A stretch of 8,077 bases of DNA from an uncultured Flavobacteriales bacterium (lineage in GTDB: Bacteria; Bacteroidota; Bacteroidia; Flavobacteriales; Crocinitomicaceae): NCBI GenBank assembly GCA_946479125.1, contig CAMLET010000127.1:1-8077 (forward strand), given 5' to 3'. Positions 6,151 through 8,077 of this stretch are shown piece after piece (the stretch's first letter is position 1; the number at the start of each line of letters is the position of its first letter). The notes under the pieces are model-generated. The model was not told the DNA's origin and searched no databases. It saw only the letters and a program-made list of their open reading frames with translations. The position numbers were made by a program, and so were the translations under genes.

Positions 6151-7839
6151 ATGTGGATTTTTAGATTTCGTCAAATCTTAAGGAACTTCTTTCGTTTCTT
6201 GAATATACTGGGGATTATCCTCAAGTATCAATTTCACAAATGGTTTACGACCGGTGTTTTTGGAACTATTTTCGACCCGAAGGGGAAACGAAGAATGTCG
6301 CGTTCCGAACGTTTTCGTCACATTATTGAAGATCTTGGTCCAACTTACATTAAGTTCGGACAAATTTTGGCCGATCGACCGGATTTGATTTCAGAGAACT
6401 TGCGTCGTGAATTAAAGAAACTGCAATCTTCCGCACGGCCTTTTGATGATGACCACGCAATTGCGATTGTGGAACGTGAACTCGGTGACACTATTGAAAA
6501 TGTCTTCTCTGAGTTCAATAGAGAATACATCGCCGCAGCATCAATTGCACAAGTATACTCTGCCGTTCTTCATTCAGGTGAAAAGGTGGTACTGAAAGTG
6601 CAACGACCTGGAATTCGATCTAAAATAAAGTTGGATATCATTCTGATTCGCATTTTAGCAAATCGTATTCAACGCAGTTTTCCTGAGTTAGCAACTTTCA
6701 ATATCGTAGCATTTATTGATGATTTTGGAGATACGGTTCTAAAAGAATTGGATTTCAGTAACGAGATCTCGAACATGATGCGCTTCAAGCACATGTTTGC
6801 GGGTGATGAACGCTGCTACATTCCAAAAGTTTACAGCGAATTCTGTACGCCTCGTTTGTTGGTGATGGAATTTATTGAAGGTGTTGAGCCTGAATCTGCA
6901 AGTGAATTGAAGGAGAAAGGATACGATCCTCAGATTATAGCTGAGAACGGAATTAATATCATTCTTACCATGATCTTGAGACATGGATTCTTTCATGCCG
7001 ATCCGCATGCAGGAAATCTTTTCATTCGCGGGAACAACCAAATCGTAATGCTCGATCACGGAATGTGTGCATCTCTAAAGCCGAAACAAATTGATGGTTT
7101 GGTGAACTTCCTGATTGGTTTCTCTGAAAAGAACTCGCATAAAATTGTAAAAAGCTTGCTAAAGTTGACGCAAGTTCAATATTTGAAGGATAGAGAAGAT
7201 TTGGAGTTTGATATCGATGAATTGATTCAGAAATATGCTTACGTGTCCTACGATAAAGTGGACATCTCTGGCTTGTTTACAGACACCTTCAAGTTGTTGA
7301 TGAAGTATGAGATCAAGATTCCAACGAACCTGTACATGCTTTTGAAAACCTTGGTGACCATTCAGAAAGTTGCTGAATCGCTGAATGCCGAATTGAATTT
7401 GATTGATATGATCAAACCTTACGCTCGTGAGAAGGTCATGGAGAAATTCAGTTGGGACAATATCAAACAAAAAGTGGTGAACTCCGCAGAAGATTATTTA
7501 TACTTCATCGAACATTTCCCGAGAGATGTGAAGGAAATTGTTACCTCGTTCAAAAACAAAGGACTTCGTCATAACATTACACTTGATGAGACAGGAGCAA
7601 CCAATAAACAAATTCGTAACCATGTTTACTTGCTGGGCAGCTATGTTCTAATTGGCGTTTTGGTTATTTGTGCAACATTACTGAAGATCTTCAATGTTCA
7701 GAAAGTAGTGGTGAAAGGTAAGGTGGTTGATCATCAGATTTTTGGAGAATATCCAAATTACTTCTTCACGGTTGTTGTAGTAATAGCCAGTTTTATGATG
7801 CTTCGATTGTTCTTGAGAAAGAAAGGATTCGAAGATTAA
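6151..7839 (+). CDS. ABC1/AarF/UbiB-family atypical kinase
   Basis: 562 residues from the ATG at 6151; a TTG three codons upstream is in frame but less likely. It is an atypical protein-kinase-like fold, membrane-anchored, with ATPase activity in studied relatives that support quinone synthesis or lipid homeostasis. Motifs in order: GPTYIKFGQILADRPDL with the family-defining KxGQ (68-71) that covers the active site; Ala-rich nucleotide loop AAASIAQV (128-135) replacing the usual Gly-rich loop; VVLKVQRPG with the catalytic-type Lys149; KELDFSNE (about 198-205); VMEFIEGV hinge (238-245); HADPHAGN (282-289) with Asp284 and Asn289; and LDHG (301-304), the DFG equivalent. All key residues are present. 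Two C-terminal hydrophobic helices (about 494-512 and 535-553) and a basic RKKGFED tail anchor it. Bacteroidota generally make menaquinone rather than ubiquinone, so a strict UbiB role is unlikely; menaquinone or lipid handling is inference. It is a single gene, divergent from the permease, followed by a hairpin. Confidence 0.93.
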   Translation: MWIFRFRQILRNFFRFLNILGIILKYQFHKWFTTGVFGTIFDPKGKRRMSRSERFRHIIEDLGPTYIKFGQILADRPDLISENLRRELKKLQSSARPFDDDHAIAIVERELGDTIENVFSEFNREYIAAASIAQVYSAVLHSGEKVVLKVQRPGIRSKIKLDIILIRILANRIQRSFPELATFNIVAFIDDFGDTVLKELDFSNEISNMMRFKHMFAGDERCYIPKVYSEFCTPRLLVMEFIEGVEPESASELKEKGYDPQIIAENGINIILTMILRHGFFHADPHAGNLFIRGNNQIVMLDHGMCASLKPKQIDGLVNFLIGFSEKNSHKIVKSLLKLTQVQYLKDREDLEFDIDELIQKYAYVSYDKVDISGLFTDTFKLLMKYEIKIPTNLYMLLKTLVTIQKVAESLNAELNLIDMIKPYAREKVMEKFSWDNIKQKVVNSAEDYLYFIEHFPRDVKEIVTSFKNKGLRHNITLDETGATNKQIRNHVYLLGSYVLIGVLVICATLLKIFNVQKVVVKGKVVDHQIFGEYPNYFFTVVVVIASFMMLRLFLRKKGFED

Positions 7840-7935
7840 TTGAAAATTGAGAATGTAAAATTGAAAAGGGACTTTCCGCCACAGCGGACTTATTTACCTT
7901 TCTTTTCAATTCTGAATTTTACATTTTCAATTCAA
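7840..7935 (+). repeat. Long AT-rich hairpin after the kinase gene (terminator or MITE-like repeat)
   Basis: The stretch starts right after the TAA at 7837-7839. AATTGAGAATGTAAAATT (7845-7862) pairs with AATTTTACATTTTCAATT, ending at 7932, with a single G-U pair. Inside, GAAAAG (7863-7868) can pair with CTTTTC (7902-7907) if one arm bulges. At the tip, TCCGC (7875-7879) and GCGGA (7884-7888) form a small GC-rich stem with a CACA loop. This could act as a transcript end or 3' stabiliser. The GC-rich tip framed by long AT-rich arms also resembles a small non-autonomous repeat. No target duplication is evident. Confidence 0.5.
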
Positions 7936-8051
7936 AGTTGTGTTTACCTTTCACCAGTTCCAACATAGAAGTTTGAGAAAACTATCCCATGTATTCGGGA
8001 CCACTAGTTAATATAGTATTGAATGAATGAATTTCAACTAAAGGTTGACAA

Positions 8052-8077
8052 ATGTCTAAGCCATATTCAGCACGGAG
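8052..8077 (+). CDS. Possible start of a further gene, cut by the window end
   Basis: An ATG at 8052 opens MSKPYSAR and runs off the window. AAAGG (8040-8044) lies seven bases upstream, a well-spaced Shine-Dalgarno. A second frame from the ATG at 8023 is also open to the end, so the start is not settled. Eight residues are too few to name a product. The stretch 7936-8051 before it shows no other recognisable feature beyond a weak TCCC/GGGA hairpin (7985-8000). Confidence 0.25.

Noticed and set aside
6739..7470. Minus-strand frames opposite the ABC1 kinase
   Set aside because: They are antisense shadows of a gene with a full set of kinase motifs.
1..8077. CRISPR array, tRNA/rRNA, phage, insertion sequence or defence system
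   Set aside because: I found no regular repeat-spacer array, cloverleaf, transposase, integrase or known defence domain in any frame I read.

Overview
The window reads as ordinary chromosomal DNA from a low-GC Bacteroidota species, probably flavobacterial. The evidence is an HSP70 with GGGTHD (not GGGTFD) in its ATPase domain, AT-rich leaders with little Shine-Dalgarno signal, TAnnTTTG-like promoter elements and a lipoprotein with a short SC lipobox. It is also the end of a sequencing contig: bases 7-40 are an exact Illumina TruSeq read-2 adapter, so bases 1-40 are not genomic.

Layout. A partial dnaK on the minus strand (41-1896) runs into the adapter and lacks its last residues. Its 161-bp upstream gap holds a sigma-54-like -24/-12 element, an alternative sigma-A-like promoter, two imperfect palindromes and a perfect 30-bp palindrome. 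Upstream on the same strand come a small heme-binding cytochrome P460-like lipoprotein (2058-2564) and, 26 bp away, an APC-family amino acid permease of LAT/SteT type (2591-4162); these two probably share a transcript. A 328-bp gap (4163-4490) holds a candidate promoter, two inverted repeats and a strong intrinsic terminator. The terminator closes a second, separately transcribed APC permease of the cationic amino acid transporter type (4491-6005, minus). A 145-bp divergent promoter region separates it from a plus-strand ABC1/AarF/UbiB atypical kinase with two C-terminal membrane helices (6151-7839). A long AT-rich hairpin follows, and the last bases may open another gene.

How the genes work together. 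The content is mostly housekeeping: protein folding, amino acid uptake, and a membrane-associated kinase-like protein of the quinone/lipid type. Two amino acid transporters of different subfamilies lie in tandem but are separated by a terminator, so they are probably regulated independently. I see no phage, transposon, CRISPR array, toxin-antitoxin pair, defence system or RNA gene, and no clear new biological system. The most interesting material is the dnaK control region and the dispersed-repeat-like palindromes.
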